Source: Chrysomallon squamiferum
Taxonomy: Eukaryota > Mollusca > Gastropoda > Neomphalida > Peltospiridae
Reading direction: 5' to 3'
Length of the DNA: 64,000 bases
Assembly (NCBI GenBank): GCA_012295275.1
Contig: CM022679.1
Location: 2,646,116 to 2,710,115, forward strand
Part shown: in pieces, positions 40,801-50,622 of the stretch
How the letters are laid out: the number at the start of each line of letters is the position of its first letter
How positions within the stretch are numbered: position 1 is the stretch's first letter
Program-made: the position numbers and the translations under genes
Notes under the pieces: model-generated
Told to the model about the DNA's origin: nothing
The model's database searches: none
Seen by the model: only the letters and a program-made list of their open reading frames with translations

Positions 40801-41374
40801 CACTTGAACAGGTAAATATCTATGTACATAGTTTAGTAAGCAAACTCAGTCTACACTTGAACAGGTAAATATCTATGTACATAGTTTAGTAAGCAAACTC
40901 AGTCTACACTTGAACAGGTAAATATCTATGTACATAGTTTAGTAAGCAAACTCAGTCTACACTTGAACAGGTAAATATCTATGTACATAGTTTAGTAAGA
41001 AAACTCAGTCTACAACTTGAACAGGTAAAAACTAATTGTCTATGTACATAGTTTAGTAAGCAAACTCAGTCTACACTTGAACAGGTAAATATCTATGTAC
41101 AGTTTAGTAAAAACTATCTATGTACATATGTACATAGTTTTAGTAAAGCAAACTCAGTCTACAACAGGTAAATATCAGTCTAGACTTAAACAGGTAAATA
41201 TCTATGTACATAGTTTAGTAAGATTAATAATTAATAATAAAATGATTTCTCTTTCAGGTATTTTTGGAATTTTCCAAAAAGCAGCATGAAGGAGAAATGG
41301 ATGAAGCTGACATGAAAAACATGAGCAAAACATCACTGTCAAAAAACAGGCCAGAAACAGAATCAGTCATTTAG
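21689..41374 (+). CDS. ABCA5: ABCA5-like full ABC transporter, subfamily A
   Basis: Predicted multi-pass lipid/sterol transporter of endolysosomal membranes, by homology to ABCA5. The 31 exons total 5,019 nt, all in frame, for 1,672 residues (human ABCA5: 1,642): 21689-21775, 22170-22560, 22932-23047, 23869-24089, 24298-24655, 24980-25127, 25713-25878, 26303-26361, 26755-26888, 27290-27442, 28587-28706, 29311-29449, 29727-29817, 30667-30806, 31036-31152, 31824-32216, 32628-32758, 33168-33425, 34009-34140, 34739-34891, 35828-35965, 36402-36491, 36925-37131, 37595-37798, 37951-38123, 38293-38368, 38758-38852, 39445-39564, 40077-40312, 40702-40757, 41258-41374. NBD1: Walker A GQNGAGKT 531-538, Q580, LSGGQ 632-636, Walker B ILFLDE 652-657, H688. 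NBD2: Walker A GPNGAGKT 1359-1366, variant signature LSGGT 1458-1462, Walker B 1478-1483, H1516. [28 protein letters not shown] and [13 protein letters not shown] are ABCA5-like. The intron after 37131 has a GC donor. Confidence 0.95.
21776..22169. other. ABCA5 intron 1 with possible dispersed-repeat fragment
   Basis: This intron includes about 21830-22060, which is less AT-rich than its neighbours, has a G-run and reads like a fragment of an interspersed repeat rather than ordinary intron. No coding signal or terminal repeats are visible; the repeat call is only an impression of composition. Confidence 0.25.
24152..24250. repeat. (TAG)n trinucleotide tract in ABCA5 intron 4
   Basis: Imperfect AGT/TAG units run across most of the short intron between the exons ending at 24089 and starting at 24298. 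The intron is almost entirely simple sequence. Confidence 0.85.
26395..26466. repeat. (AC)n microsatellite in ABCA5 intron 8
   Basis: About 36 AC units follow the small exon 26303-26361. The histidine/threonine and cysteine/valine open frames seen here come from the repeat. Confidence 0.95.
27521..27863. repeat. Minisatellite in ABCA5 intron 10, about 35-41 bp unit
   Basis: About nine imperfect copies of a unit containing TATTGTTCAGTTGTCATACT, joined by variable linkers such as ATCAGATATATTGTAGA and AACAGATATATTATAGTAGA. The array begins about 80 bp after the exon ending at 27442. Confidence 0.9.
29236..29314 (+). repeat. Duplicated splice acceptor before ABCA5 exon 12
   Basis: Two copies of a roughly 40 bp unit, each containing TATTTCTGATATTTGTTTTG, a pyrimidine tract, an AG and then ATC. 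The second copy ends at the real exon start (29311); the first carries its own plausible acceptor at 29270. Confidence 0.85.
32515..32571. repeat. (CT)n microsatellite in ABCA5 intron 16
   Basis: A polypyrimidine CT tract of about 55 nt lies roughly 55 bp before the exon starting at 32628. It may add to the pyrimidine context of that acceptor, which otherwise has the weak sequence CTTAAG. Confidence 0.9.
34120..34254 (+). repeat. 41 bp tandem repeat spanning ABCA5 exon 19 donor
   Basis: About 3.3 copies start at 34120, 34161, 34202 and 34243. Each full unit holds the last 21 coding bases of exon 19 followed by the start of the intron. The first copy is the real exon end (34140). The third copy keeps the donor-like AACGTTAGTA intact; the second is mutated at this site. 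Confidence 0.9.
34573..34756 (+). repeat. 46 bp tandem repeat spanning ABCA5 exon 20 acceptor
   Basis: Four almost identical units start at 34573, 34619, 34665 and 34711. Each holds the pyrimidine tract, TTTGATTTCAG and the first 18 coding bases of exon 20. AGs fall at 34600, 34646, 34692 and 34738; only the last keeps the ABCA5 frame without a stop. Confidence 0.95.
35921..36210 (+). repeat. About 49 bp tandem repeat spanning ABCA5 exon 21 donor
   Basis: Copies start at 35921, 35970, 36019 and 36066, followed by a longer degenerate copy to about 36194. Each repeats the 3' part of exon 21, with the word for GGIYYIDR decaying, and a GGTAAG- or GGTTAA-like donor. The first copy is the functional exon end at 35965. 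Confidence 0.9.
37853..37889. repeat. (GT)n microsatellite in ABCA5 intron 24
   Basis: About 18 GT units lie between the NBD2 Walker A exon (ends 37798) and the next exon (starts 37951). Confidence 0.9.
40732..41220 (+). repeat. 53 bp tandem repeat spanning ABCA5 exon 30 donor
   Basis: About nine units, each including CAGTCTACACTTGAACAG followed by GTAAATATCTATGTACATAG. The unit begins inside the last coding bases of exon 30 (real donor after 40757) and repeats exon end plus donor plus early intron. Copies near 41000 and after 41100 carry insertions or deletions. Confidence 0.93.
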
Positions 41375-41630
41375 TGATTGCTATCCTGTTCACTTGTCTA
41401 GAATGTTCTTCAGTGTTTTGAAAACTTGAACAGAAAAGTACTCTGAAGTGCAGGAGATATCAGAAGGGGGGATTGCTTTCAAAAACAGTTTTATAAAGAA
41501 AAAAATAGAATAATTTAGTCAAAATTCTTTTTCTGAATGTTCAAATATCACTGGGTGGGTTCTTGTTTATATTGTTTGATTTTTTAACTGGATGACTGAG
41601 TTTCAGCTTTCACAGAAAAAAAAAAAAAAA

Positions 41631-41636
41631 AATAAA
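41631..41636 (+). terminator. Possible ABCA5 polyadenylation signal
   Basis: AATAAA lies inside an A-rich run about 257 nt after the ABCA5 stop. The A-rich setting makes the match weak evidence. Confidence 0.3.
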
Positions 41637-43446
41637 AAAAAAAAAAACTCTTGATTTCCATATATCATAACATCTAAAATGAAAACACTTCAAACTGGAT
41701 CTAACAGTGTTCTTTAGCTGGGATTTTTTCTCACAAAACATTCATACTCCGGATTTTCAGTATAATCCTAATTAATATCATCACTTTATCCCTGCCATAT
41801 ACATGCATGCATACGTACGTAAATACTTTAGAATTATCTTTTAATAATGATTATAATTTTAAAAAAGAAACTTTTTAAAGAATTTATTTAAAAAAAAAAA
41901 AGATACCAAAAAGAGCCCCCCTCCCAGTTTTTCTGTTTGCGAAATATGAAAGGTTGACTGATTCAAAAACCATAGATTTATTTTAAATCGTGATTTCGGT
42001 AAAAAAAAAAAAAAAAAAAAAAAAAAATTGTCGATCAAACAGTTCCAGAATTATGAATTTTTAATTTGTAATTTTTGGGTCCCGTTTGCGCACAACTACC
42101 ATTTTGAAGAAATCTCGATTTTTAAGGGCCCATTCTGAAGTGAGATTTTCTCTAAGCTTATTTCATAACATGTCATACTATGTATGGTATATAACCAGTT
42201 TATATATTTTTTTTATTGTTTTATAATTTTTTTTTTTTTTTTTTTCTCCTGCAGATTATATTTATATTGATATGTGAATCCAAAGTTGTTAAAATCATCC
42301 GTTTGCGTTTTGTCTTTCACATGGTCAAAAATAAAATCTTTGAAAATTCGTAACTTCACTTATGTTAGAAATATAATTTTTGTGCGAAATTAATCGTATT
42401 GAAAAGACCTAAATGATGAGATACATTTGAAAGGAATGTTAATTTTTTTTTTTTTTTTTTAGGGGATCAACTTGTTTGGTGTTGTTTTTGTTTGTTTGCT
42501 TTTTCTTTTTTAAACAATATTAAAGCTAGTAAAGGCTAAATACTACTAAAGATGGCTTGTTGAATGGATTTTCCTCATGAGAACGTGGTTCAGTGGACTG
42601 AAAAATGAGAGTATATTAAAACGCGGACGAGACGGATAATCAACTACAATGTTACAGTACTTGGAAAAATTGCGTACAGTGTTTGGTGATGTAAATGCAA
42701 ATGGAACAGAAAGTGAATTTCATTTCCATACGATTTCAGAAGCTAACTTTTGACAGCCTGTTTGAATGTGGGAGTGGACTTTATGAAGTAAATTTCAAAC
42801 CAAAGAGGAGACAGAAAAAGGAAATTTGGATTGACTGAGTTGCTTAGTTACTTTGGTATTTTCTTTTTATTTTAAGTATGTTTCAAAACAGGTTGTGAAC
42901 ATAACAAACTTAATTTTCCCCACTATACTTAAACAGATTTATTCCATCATCATTTTTCAGTATTATCCAAACAACGGTCATGTCCACAGAATAAAAAGAT
43001 AAATACAACAGAATAAATAATCACAAATCTTTTAATGAGAAAGCCATTTTTTTATCACAACAGTTGAGAAACTTAAGTCACATGACCGTGAATTCTTGGG
43101 ATATCAGAAATAAATAAACCAGTTTTGTGGTGAAGACCTTCTACAGACGGTTTGTAACTAACATTCTGCCGAGAAGTCGTGTGCCTAAATAACTTTGACG
43201 TTTTTTGTTTTTGTTTTTGTTTTTGTTTTTGAGCAATGTAGAGAATATTTTACTAGATTCATTTTAACTAATATTTTTATTATTTATATACATATTCAGT
43301 GAATAAATTGTATCAGGATCTAGTGTTTTATAATTATTCGCCCCTAATAAGTATTTTTAGATACTGGTTTATACCAGGTTCATGGTTAAGGAAGTGTAAT
43401 TCTTGTGAACATTCATAATTTAATTTAATTAGTGTATTTAAAAAAA

Positions 43447-43482
<36 letters not shown>

Positions 43483-43628
43483 TTAAAGAAGAAAATATGG
43501 ATAATTTTAATCAGGATCCTGTTGATTCGGTAATATTATATATTCAGTTTTTAACTAAACTGATGCCTGATAATGTATTAATTTCGAGAAACCGGGATGG
43601 GGGTTCGTTATACCCTCCATATGCCAAA

Positions 43629-43678
<50 letters not shown>

Positions 43679-44298
43679 GCTGTTGTTGTGTTTTTAACTT
43701 TAGTTTTATATTTTAATTGCTGCACGAGGGTTTCTCGTCTTGTTTTGTATTTTGACGGTTTTCTTCATGTTCTAAAATTTTCTTTTCATGTAAATTCAAA
43801 ACATCGTTTAATAATATTTCTTATCCAGATTTAATAACAAAAAATCTGCTTTCATAAATAATGTATTCATGAGTGAACAGCTTAACGATGTGTCATTAAC
43901 ACATACATATACACAGAACTGAGAATCGATAATTAAATGAACGAAACCTGTAACCCATGGAGATTTAGTTTCGAGTTTAGATAATTTACTGTTTGTACTA
44001 AAGATACTCATATGATTCATACTGACAATAAAAATAACTTGAAATGAGTACAGTGTTTACAAAATTTCCTTTTTCATGTGATTTAAAAAAATAATAATAA
44101 TAATTTGTTTGTAATTTTCAGTCAAAATGCACGAATGATGCAGTATAAGCAAACTGTGTCATGCTGCTAAATATTTCTTTGGTGCAGTTGCCTCCCTTCA
44201 CTCATTCTAGTAATTATTAATGACACTGAAAAGTTTAAGAAACAATGCAGTAAGAAGAACTATTAATTTTTACTATTATTTATATATTTTGTTCTATT

Positions 44299-44329
<31 letters not shown>

Positions 44330-44415
44330 TAGTTTAAGGTTATGTTATATTAGATATAAAAAAAAAAATATTTTTGTAATGCATACAAAAATAGATAGCT
44401 CCTAAAAAATAATCC

Positions 44416-44446
<31 letters not shown>

Positions 44447-44462
44447 TATGTACATACATGCA

Positions 44463-44524
<62 letters not shown>
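44463..44524. repeat. (TA)n microsatellite
   Basis: A perfect TA dinucleotide tract of about 62 bp, with a shorter one just upstream at 44416-44440. Confidence 0.95.
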
Positions 44525-44527
<3 letters not shown>

Positions 44528-44880
44528 TACTAAAAGGTAACCCACATATGTACAGGAATCCATATACAATTTTACAGAAACGCCATATAAAGAGATCGGA
44601 ATTTACATTTGTGAAATTTAAATACCAAATTTGATAAAAGTAATCTGAATGCCAGTTTTGAAAATTAATTTCCGATCAAAAACCTGAATGCTGTAATACC
44701 TCTAATACTTTTTTGATAATCGCGCAAAAAACTGAAAAATAAAATAAAATTAGTTTTAATGTACTCACTGTATTTCAAAAAAAAACACCCACAAAAAACG
44801 AACGAGATAAATTCACAGTTCCGAGTAAAAAAGAATTCAAAGTAATTCAAATCTTGTCACCCACCTAGTTATATATCAGT

Positions 44881-44930
44881 CACGTCATTGCTTTGTTGAC
44901 GTCGTTTTTATACCGAGACATCAGACGTCA
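44881..44930. promoter_or_regulatory. Cluster of CRE-like half-sites around a TATA-like word
   Basis: CACGTCA (44881), TGACGTC (44897) and GACGTCA (44924) occur within 50 bp. The last two are inverted around TTTTTATACC. This could be a CREB/ATF-type regulatory element, but no transcript can be assigned to it. Confidence 0.25.
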
Positions 44931-46356
44931 CTGAAATCACCAACGACTGCTACAACGTTAACATATCTGTGTTTTCTATTTATTGAATTACTCAAACTAA
45001 AGCTACAACTCGTGTTTTTTATTTCACATTTCAATCTAAATATTTTCCTTCATTGCGTGACTCTAATTTGATGTAAAGTGCTATTTTATTTCTTATAAAA
45101 GGCGTTTAAAATTATAATTTGGAGAGCTAGATATAGCTTATTATGCACGTAAAGGCCCGCATGAAATAAAAAATTGATTACATTTTGATCGTAAATGATT
45201 TTACACTAGCAATTGATATAAAATGATATATGTTAGACATTTTTTAATATTGGCAACGTTGAATTTAACCAGAAAATTATTTTATGCATCTAGTAACACA
45301 TTCTGTTTCGGGCAAAGAATGTATTAATTTCTCGATGTAAATTCAATTTGAGCATATAATTTATATTTATTACACAAAGGCTTATAAGTTAAAGAAATGA
45401 GATTAAACTGAATAAGCTGTAAATATAGTAATCCAATTTTCAGTTCAATTTCAGTAAACTAACGTACAATGCATTATTCATTATTATTAGCTCCAGTAAA
45501 CAAACAAATGTAGTTTGGTTTTAAAAATGATTTTCTGTTACAAACCTGAGAAAAGTAAACATGTCCACAATAAATAAAGACAAAATATCCGCCAGGCACT
45601 AAAGCTGTATGTGAACGATGTCGTCATTCCTAAAACGGTCTCTCTATATATTTTACTAAATTACTGTTTGTTGTCATAAAAGATACATTAATTTCATTTT
45701 ACACATAGTACTAGAAGCAGTAGTAATTGTATTGTATGGATCAATCTGAAAACTGCGCATACCTTTCTCTAAGTACGTGAGAATTAACCGATACCACTCA
45801 GCACACTCTGACAGGTGCCCGAAAGTTTGTTCGACTATATATAAAACAAAAAAACTAAATCATAACATTTTCAAAAATGAAAGTAAAATTACTATGAGTT
45901 AGTTCGAATGATTCTTTATTTTTATACACCTTTATTTATTTAGTTAGTTTTATTTTTATTTGTACTTTTTAAAATGGAACTACCAGTAATGTAGTAATTA
46001 TACCGTATAATTATAAGCCATTTACGGACAAATCAACTTTGGTTTCATTTGTGAGATAGATTATAATGGATTTAACCAAAGCTTTATAAATGAAAAGTAG
46101 TCATCTACGAGATGTCATTGAGGATGCTGAACCAGAAGACCGGTCAGATGAATACTACTTGGAATACAAAACTATCTAAATAATAATAATAATATAAATG
46201 GCGTCATCGTGTTAAATTGCGACACTGCACGCGTTTGGTTTGCGGCCATATCCAGCATCTCAGTTATTCTGGTGCTGCAGTTTTCACCCTTGAAATTAAA
46301 AAAAAGAATATTTTTAAATAACAAAACAGTATAAGACAGTGATAGTGACAGAAAGT

Positions 46357-46898
46357 TTACTGAAAAGGAAAATATACAACATGTTCTTGTCTTTTTATTT
46401 TGAATACATCATTGGGTACGAGGGGAACTTTTCTGGGAGAGTGGTATAAACGGGAGACAACTATATTAACAATTGATTGATCATAGCGATGACATTTCCC
46501 CTGCCAGTGAAGATTTACGTCACACACGTATCTTTCCTTTGCGCCTTGTGGACTAAGACATTCCAGTTCTAAACTGCAGCCCAACCAGGGCCTCATTATT
46601 AACTGCTGTATGAAGAGGGATCTTGTGATCAGAATAAAGCCAGCCTGCCGATCAGGAACTCCTTCAAACGTACATGGAATCTCCCCAAGATATTCAAATG
46701 TCCGTATGTCCGTGTGTTCAACTAAAGTGAAGCGTGGATCATCTTCTCTGATGTACAGAAAACCTGTATTCTTTGCGTGTCGAAAAACAGACGACAGTTT
46801 GTAAGGGGAAGTAATCCGAATTGACGTATCCATGTACATCACAAATCCATAATCATTTAATGCGAGCTGTAAACATTTAAAGTTTAGGATATTATAAT

Positions 46899-46929
<31 letters not shown>

Positions 46930-48698
46930 TTAAAGTTAATACTCAGCAAAAATAAGTTAATATAATTTATAACAGGCTGAGATGGTTATTATAATATACT
47001 GAGTTGTCTATATTTTCGCTTTTATTTGAATAACACGAATGTTTTGCATGATTAGAAAAGTCAATAACTTACTTGGATTACAATCGCTTTCCAACCATAA
47101 AGTTTCAAGTGTCGAATATGATGCGGAAAGCTTTCAAATGGAAAATCTTTTATTTCACATTTGCAGTATTTTACCATCTGAAGGGAAAAGCTTAACGTTT
47201 ACAATAAATAAATAAATGAAAGAACAAATTAGAGGATTTGTGATTTTCATTAGCAACTTCAGAAAATAAAACTTTCTTTCGTTCGTTCGTTCTTTCTTGC
47301 ATTTTTTTTTTTACTTTCTTTGTTCGTTTCTTTTTTCTTTCTTTCTTTTCCTATATTTTCTTTTATATTTATTTATTTATTTATTTGAAATGTCTGTAAT
47401 ATTCCATATGCAAACCTATCATTAAATTCTATTCCTTTAAAAATGGAATACAATATACTTTGTTCTTTATTTATTATGGATATATGAATGAATGAATGAA
47501 CAACAACAACAACAACAACAATAACAATAACAATAATAATAATAATAATAATAATAATAAAGGACTACGTCAGAAAACATGTCTAAAACATTAAAAAAAT
47601 ATATTTTTACCAAATCCCTTTGCTGAGTGGTTAGTCCCAAGTCATAAAAAACAATCTGTAAATGAGGATAGACTGAACGTATTTCGTGAAGGTTTTTGAT
47701 CAATCCTTGAAGTGTGAAAAAATAGTCTGCAGAACAAGCAGCAACAACTACAGGCAGAGTTTGGTTGTAATTTGTCGTATCGTAAATACTGTCTTCTGCC
47801 AGAATTCCCAGATCTTTCAAATACGACTTTGAGAAAGGTGGTACAGGTATTTCCATTATTTGCTTAATGTCGTCCTCCAGTCTAGAACCAAAATCCCTGG
47901 GACAACTTTTGTTTGATGCTGGTAACGCTGAAAATGAAAAAGAAAAGAAAAACCCTCATAAAAATGCACGTGCGCAAACGAGAGGTTATTATAAAATAAA
48001 GCTGTAAATTATCACAACAAAAGTAAATTATCACAACACAGAGTAAATTATCACAACACAAACTGTAAATAGTCAGAATACAAACTGTAAATTATCACAA
48101 CACAAACTGTAAATTATCACAACACAAACTGTAAATAATCAGAATACAAACTGTAAATAATCAGAATACAAACTGTAAATAATCAGAATACAAACTGTAA
48201 ATTATCACAACACAAACTGTAAATAATCAGAATACAAACTGTAAATTATCACAACACAAACTGTAAATAATCAGAATACAAACTGTAAATTATCACAACA
48301 CAAACTGTAAATAATCAGAATACAAACTGTAAATTATCACAACACAAACTGTAAATAATCAGAATACAAACTGTAAATTATCCCTTTACTAACAGTAAAT
48401 AATCACAGTATAAAGTACAAATTATCACAAACAAAATGTAAATTATCACAGTATAAACGTAATTATCATAACACTGTAAATTGTCAAATGATATATTTTA
48501 AATTATCACAAGACAAACCTTCATTGTTTCTCTGAGATATCTGTTGTAGGTTTGTAATATCTGGTTTGTTTTCCTGCAAATATTAAATTAAGCAGTTAAA
48601 TCAGAAATAACTTTGTGATCTGTAAACAACGAAGTGGATGCAGTAAGAATATTTACATAACATTTGGGGACTTCGCACATAAATACACGCTATTTCAA

Positions 48699-48745
<47 letters not shown>

Positions 48746-49106
48746 AATACATACGTACATACATTAACACACAATCATACACATACATATACATATACAA
48801 GCATAAATGCACATACACACAGATTCAAAAATAAATCAGAAAAATGAAATATATTCAACCTCATAATTTAATGTGCATCTGTGCATATACAATAAAATGT
48901 ATAAAACAGCAAATAAAATACGGAAAACAAATCAGCTACAAAACAGTAATAGAAAAAATGATATATTAACTGATTCAACATAAAAAAAAAAAATTATACA
49001 CAAAAATACTAGAAGGGTTGGTTGTACATGCTATAATTAATGTGAACAAATTTACCGTATTCCTGTGAGTAACTAACAACAAAGTAATCACTGCACAAAC
49101 AAACAT
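46357..49106 (-). CDS. DUF1647-like type II membrane protein, putative glycosyltransferase
   Basis: Five exons in minus order, 49106-49056, 48573-48519, 47927-47611, 47177-47073, 46866-46357, join in frame to 345 residues. The N-terminus is a short hydrophobic segment (MFVCAVITLLLV) typical of a Golgi signal anchor. The lumenal part has PVVVAACSADYFFTLQGLI, LQIVFYDLGLTTQQ, VKYCKCEIKDFPFESFP, YGWKAIVIQ and FVMYMDTSIRIT. This order resembles Pfam DUF1647 proteins of nematodes and lophotrochozoans. The MDTS word sits where GT-A-like transferases carry an acidic metal site, so a glycosyltransferase role is an inference. A leader exon probably starts at 49143. An upstream ATG near 49130 is out of frame. 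A minisatellite fills intron 2. Family assignment is from memory of motifs; the substrate is unknown. Confidence 0.8.
48003..48515. repeat. 22 bp alternating minisatellite in DUF1647-like gene intron 2
   Basis: About twenty units of two related 22-mers, ACAAACTGTAAATTATCACA-like and ACAAACTGTAAATAATCAGA-like. In the middle of the array (about 48180-48380) they alternate strictly, giving a 44 bp higher-order period. On the minus strand the first unit (GTTTGTCTTGTGATAATTT) is the splice donor of the exon ending at 48519. Confidence 0.93.
48702..48740. repeat. (AC)n microsatellite in DUF1647-like gene intron 1
   Basis: About 19 AC units, followed by imperfect CATA-rich sequence to about 48800. 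Confidence 0.9.
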
Positions 49107-49143
49107 TGAAATCTGAGTATGTGTTTCGTCTCCATAATTTTGT

Positions 49144-50621
49144 CTGTAAATTAAATATTATAATTAATAGTCATCTACCAAAAACTGTTATTCACTAGAT
49201 CTAATCAAACATCTACCCGGATATCATAGTACCCTCGAACCGTTTCTCTTCTAATTTACAAAAATAACGTCACAATACTTTATAACACTCGAAATGAGTG
49301 GAAATAAAATTTACAATACCATCCATCCTTTCACTTTTTTATTGTATAAAAATAACCGCATTCCGCTAGCCACAGCTATCTACCTGGTACTACAAAAACA
49401 GAAGTATGAAAATAATTGTACAATACGCTCTGCTCGGTTATGTCTAATGTGAAAAAAAAATAACATTACAAGTTATCCACACGTGTTTGTTTTTTTGATT
49501 GTATAAAAATAATTTTACAATACCATCCACCTGTTTTCTTCAGTTGTGTAAAAATAACATTACAACACTCATCTACCCATTTAATGAAACAGTTACTGAG
49601 AAAGATAATTTTCATTATAATGTACTGAAATCTCATTAGTAGCAAGAACTTAAGTTACACAAACATTAATTCATACATGTACTTGGTGAGTTATTCTTCG
49701 TTCTAGTTCAATGATTTTTTATTTTTTATTTTTATTTTTTATTATTATTCCTGTAAGTGTGAAAGCTTAAATAAAACATTCCTTCTGTAATCGTTAAGAA
49801 AAAGACCACAGAATGAAAGAGAATTTCAACTCTCATTTGTCATCTTTAAGCAAACAATAACAACAAAATAACAAAATAAATAAATAAATAATAGCAGTAA
49901 TAATAAAGAAAAAAACAAAAACAACAATGTGATTGCATATACTGATTATCATTAATAACTAAATCTAAATGAAGTAGTTTACGAATAACAACAAAATGTA
50001 AAATGTTTAGTCTTTCTTATAAATCTAGGTTTAAAATGCTTTCAATTTCTAATTCAGCTAGAATATTAAAGAAATGTTTTATATTTTGCTGTATTTTACT
50101 AACAAATAAACGAAACTACTGTAAGAATTTCGACTTACCATGGCGTAAAGTTAGTTTGTATATTGTATAATCATCAATATTATTATTATTATTATTATTA
50201 TTATGATATGTTCACTAGAATTATTATACAATTCATATATGTTACTTTTAGAATTCACAGGGGAAATGAACTCTGTAGTTTATTTCTGCCCTGAAAAAAG
50301 AAATATGCACGTGCTAGAGGGTAAGTAACAGATGAACGTGCAGAACGGGGAAAAGAAAACGTAGTCACATGACTACTCTGTCGTAATAAATAGGTTGACT
50401 GTTGATCTGATGTGGTCACTTGTCATCTTTTTTTTTTCTGCACGCCTTGCTGCCTTGGAAAGTTTGTTCACGTAAGGTTAAGTTTAATTTTAATTTTTGT
50501 TTTTGAAACATTATTGTGAACGTGATGTGATTAAATTTTCAAACAATTATTGCTTTAGCATTAATAATATAATAAATATCTTTGTAAAATTACTAACGAG
50601 AATAAGTTTATTTTGCTTCAG
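49144..50621. promoter_or_regulatory. Divergent interval between DUF1647-like and Cys/EF-hand genes
   Basis: This region should hold both promoters and both leader exons. On the minus strand an ATG at 50141-50139 is followed at once by a GTAAGT donor, a likely first exon of the DUF1647-like gene. Splicing it to the AG before 49112 would add Met-Ile-Ser in frame. On the plus strand a GTAAGG donor lies near 50472 and an acceptor at 50621 precedes the Cys/EF-hand start codon. Between them, GTCACATGAC near 50365 is an M-box/CLEAR-like E-box. The rest is AT-rich with no gene-like ORF. Confidence 0.4.
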
Positions 50622-50622
50622 A

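Larger units (their letters stand above)
41637..46356. other. Gene-poor interval between convergent ABCA5 and DUF1647-like genes
   Basis: No reading frame here has the look of a coding exon. Contents seen: homopolymer A and T runs near 42000-42030, 42220-42245 and 42438-42460; (AAT)n at 43447-43483; (ATT)n at 43627-43678; (TA)n at 44416-44440 and 44463-44524; and a cluster of CRE-like motifs at 44881-44930. The right end should hold the 3' UTR of the minus-strand gene. Confidence 0.6.

Noticed and set aside
46610-46804. 64-residue plus-strand ORF
   Set aside because: It is antisense to the last exon of the DUF1647-like gene.
48003-48515. Regular short repeats that look like a CRISPR array
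   Set aside because: The repeats are contiguous 22-mers without unique spacers, in an intron of a eukaryotic gene; this is a minisatellite.
49116-49130. Upstream ATG (Met-Glu-Thr) as start of the DUF1647-like protein
   Set aside because: That frame meets TGA before the exon ends and is out of frame with the next four exons; the Met at 49106 opens the conserved frame.
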